Below are positions 62,896 through 64,000 of a DNA stretch of 64,000 bases, piece after piece. A program made the position numbers and the translations under genes. The DNA comes from Clavelina lepadiformis. Its lineage: Eukaryota > Chordata > Ascidiacea > Aplousobranchia > Clavelinidae. The DNA is taken from positions 1,674,001-1,738,000 of the forward strand of contig NC_135244.1 of assembly GCF_947623445.1 (NCBI RefSeq), written 5' to 3'. Numbering within the stretch: the stretch's first letter is position 1; every line of letters starts with the position of its first letter. Below the pieces are notes generated by a model. The model had not been told where the DNA came from. It ran no database searches and saw only the letters and a program-made list of their open reading frames with translations.

Positions 62896-64000
62896 TTATT
62901 GGGATTTATTTTCCCTTTTTCCCATTTTGTACCAGACATATTTCTTAGAATCATACACCTCCACCTCATCCCTGCCATCGACAACATATATCTTTCCATT
63001 GTGAACACAAGCTGAATGTCCACATCTTGGCTTGGTCATCGAAGGGATGTGGCACCAACTGTCAGTGACTGGGTCATATCGCTCCGCAGTAGAGGTGGGC
63101 ATGTCTTCTTCACTTGTCCAACCCCCCATGACGTAGATCTGACCGTTGAGAACAACTGCAGCGAAATCATGACGAGCTTCATGCATGGGACTGACCATTT
63201 TCCAAGCAGCCCCGTCATAACATTCTGCCGTGTCGAGGATTTCGGCATCGCTTGAGAGACCGCCAATGGCGTAGAGCTTTTCCCCAGCGTTGATCAGCAC
63301 AAATTCATGTCTACTTATTAACATGTTTTCATCATCTACCCACCGTTGCTCAGGCAAATGTAAACGTACCGCTTTTGGGGCGAGCCTGTCATCCCAAGAG
63401 CCAGGATGAGTTATCTCTCCCCCGACTACGTAAATGTAATCGTTCCAAACAGTGCAACCAAACTTATCACGACGCAAACCTCCTGACATTGGTTTACTCT
63501 CTGACCATTGCTTAATAGTGCTTTGAAGATCCAAAGTTCGAAACCGACTCAAGTCATCATTCATAGCGTATGCTCCGTGTTTTGAAAAGATAACAGCGGT
63601 AGTTTTCTCTTCGTAAAAGGATCGGGGAATTTCTGGTAAGACAGACCAAGTTTCTGTTGAACTATCGAACAGTTGTATCTTTGTAGAATGCTTTGAGCGT
63701 GATATGATTGCGCACTTCGACGAACTGCATGCAAAATCATCAGCTTCCCGTAAATTCATGACGTTTAGGATTCTCGTCAAACATACCAGTGAGTTTTTGA
63801 CACTCTCTGACTCTTTTATGTCCAACAACCCGGGGATATTCACATGTCGTAGATCAATGTGACCGAACATTTGTACAAAATACTTTTTTCTGCCCTTTGC
63901 TGTGTGTTGAACCCAGCTTAACAAGCACTTACAGATAAGTGCAGCTGGAGTCTTGTTGTTGCATATCTTAATAACACCATCCAACTGGAAACGATTAAGC
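62896..64000 (-). CDS. Kelch-like protein (BACK plus kelch repeats), 3' part
   Basis: The frame enters at the window edge or begins at an acceptor ending at 63985 (CGTTTCCAG) and runs to TAA at 62896, about 362 residues. The N-terminal part is the end of a BACK domain (AALICKCLLSWVQH ... HVNIPGLLDI), the Cullin-3 adaptor scaffold of KLHL proteins. Five to six kelch blades follow, with the doublet Gly and spaced Tyr/Trp (IYVVGGE, LYAIGG, IYVMGGW, CYDGAAWKMVSPM, RYDPVTDSWCHIP). The BTB domain must lie beyond the window. It likely recruits substrates to a Cul3 ubiquitin ligase. AATAAA overlaps the stop codon. Which KLHL subfamily it belongs to cannot be told. Confidence 0.9.
   Translation of the reverse strand, partial: LNRFQLDGVIKICNNKTPAALICKCLLSWVQHTAKGRKKYFVQMFGHIDLRHVNIPGLLDIKESESVKNSLVCLTRILNVMNLREADDFACSSSKCAIISRSKHSTKIQLFDSSTETWSVLPEIPRSFYEEKTTAVIFSKHGAYAMNDDLSRFRTLDLQSTIKQWSESKPMSGGLRRDKFGCTVWNDYIYVVGGEITHPGSWDDRLAPKAVRLHLPEQRWVDDENMLISRHEFVLINAGEKLYAIGGLSSDAEILDTAECYDGAAWKMVSPMHEARHDFAAVVLNGQIYVMGGWTSEEDMPTSTAERYDPVTDSWCHIPSMTKPRCGHSACVHNGKIYVVDGRDEVEVYDSKKYVWYKMGKRENKSQ

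Overview
The window looks like nuclear DNA of a marine invertebrate, most likely a solitary ascidian (tunicate). It is AT-rich and has no operons. Genes are split by mostly small GT-AG introns, gypsy LTR elements and their relics are dense, and there is an intron-containing animal GH9 cellulase next to an expanded LDLa-repeat receptor. The tunicate assignment is inference from gene content; no diagnostic marker was seen.

Layout. 1-8.3 kb is a mosaic of dispersed repeats: a family here called D, the LTR of gypsy type B, relics of gypsy type A, and a short family F. 8306-14366 is a nearly complete gypsy-type LTR retrotransposon on the minus strand. Its LTRs differ at 1 of 225 positions, but pol carries one in-frame TGA and the integrase is split by a 271-bp solo LTR with a 5-bp target duplication. 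15.65-16.77 kb is a second, truncated gypsy 3' end. 18.9-25.2 kb (+) is a nine-exon gene for a receptor with about 15 LDLa modules and a rhodopsin-like 7TM domain. 26.3-26.8 kb is an unknown Cys-rich ORF. 28.06-28.21 kb holds tRNA-Glu(UUC), with an odd 9-nt D-loop insertion, and tRNA-Gly(GCC), 6 nt apart. 28.9-30.8 kb repeats the D plus gypsy-B arrangement. 31.68-32.02 kb is a hAT-like MITE. 34.7-36.1 kb holds small exons of a putative single-pass membrane protein (-). 40.6-42.1 kb holds a solo LTR, family F repeats and the 3' end of a LINE. 45.2-47.5 kb (-) is a four-exon gene for a 649-residue LRR-type protein. 48.1-48.9 kb has two tentative small coding units. 51.6-58.3 kb (-) is a 16-exon gene for a secreted 922-residue protein: sushi domain, two CBM2-like domains, Thr-rich linkers and a GH9 catalytic domain. 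59.2-60.9 kb (-) is a Ly6/uPAR-type protein with a mucin-like stalk. 62.9-64.0 kb (-) is the 3' exon of a kelch-like (BACK plus kelch) gene cut by the window edge.

The host genes are unrelated to each other; only the GH9 and Ly6-mucin genes, both secretory, lie head to tail. All exon models were built by hand from reading frame, splice dinucleotides and phase. They are internally consistent but have no transcript support. The most interesting signals are the repeated 150-nt phase-1 exons of the receptor, the sushi-CBM-CBM-GH9 architecture, the D-loop insertion in tRNA-Glu, and a 172-bp core of family D that is nearly identical between two copies whose flanks differ by about 10%.
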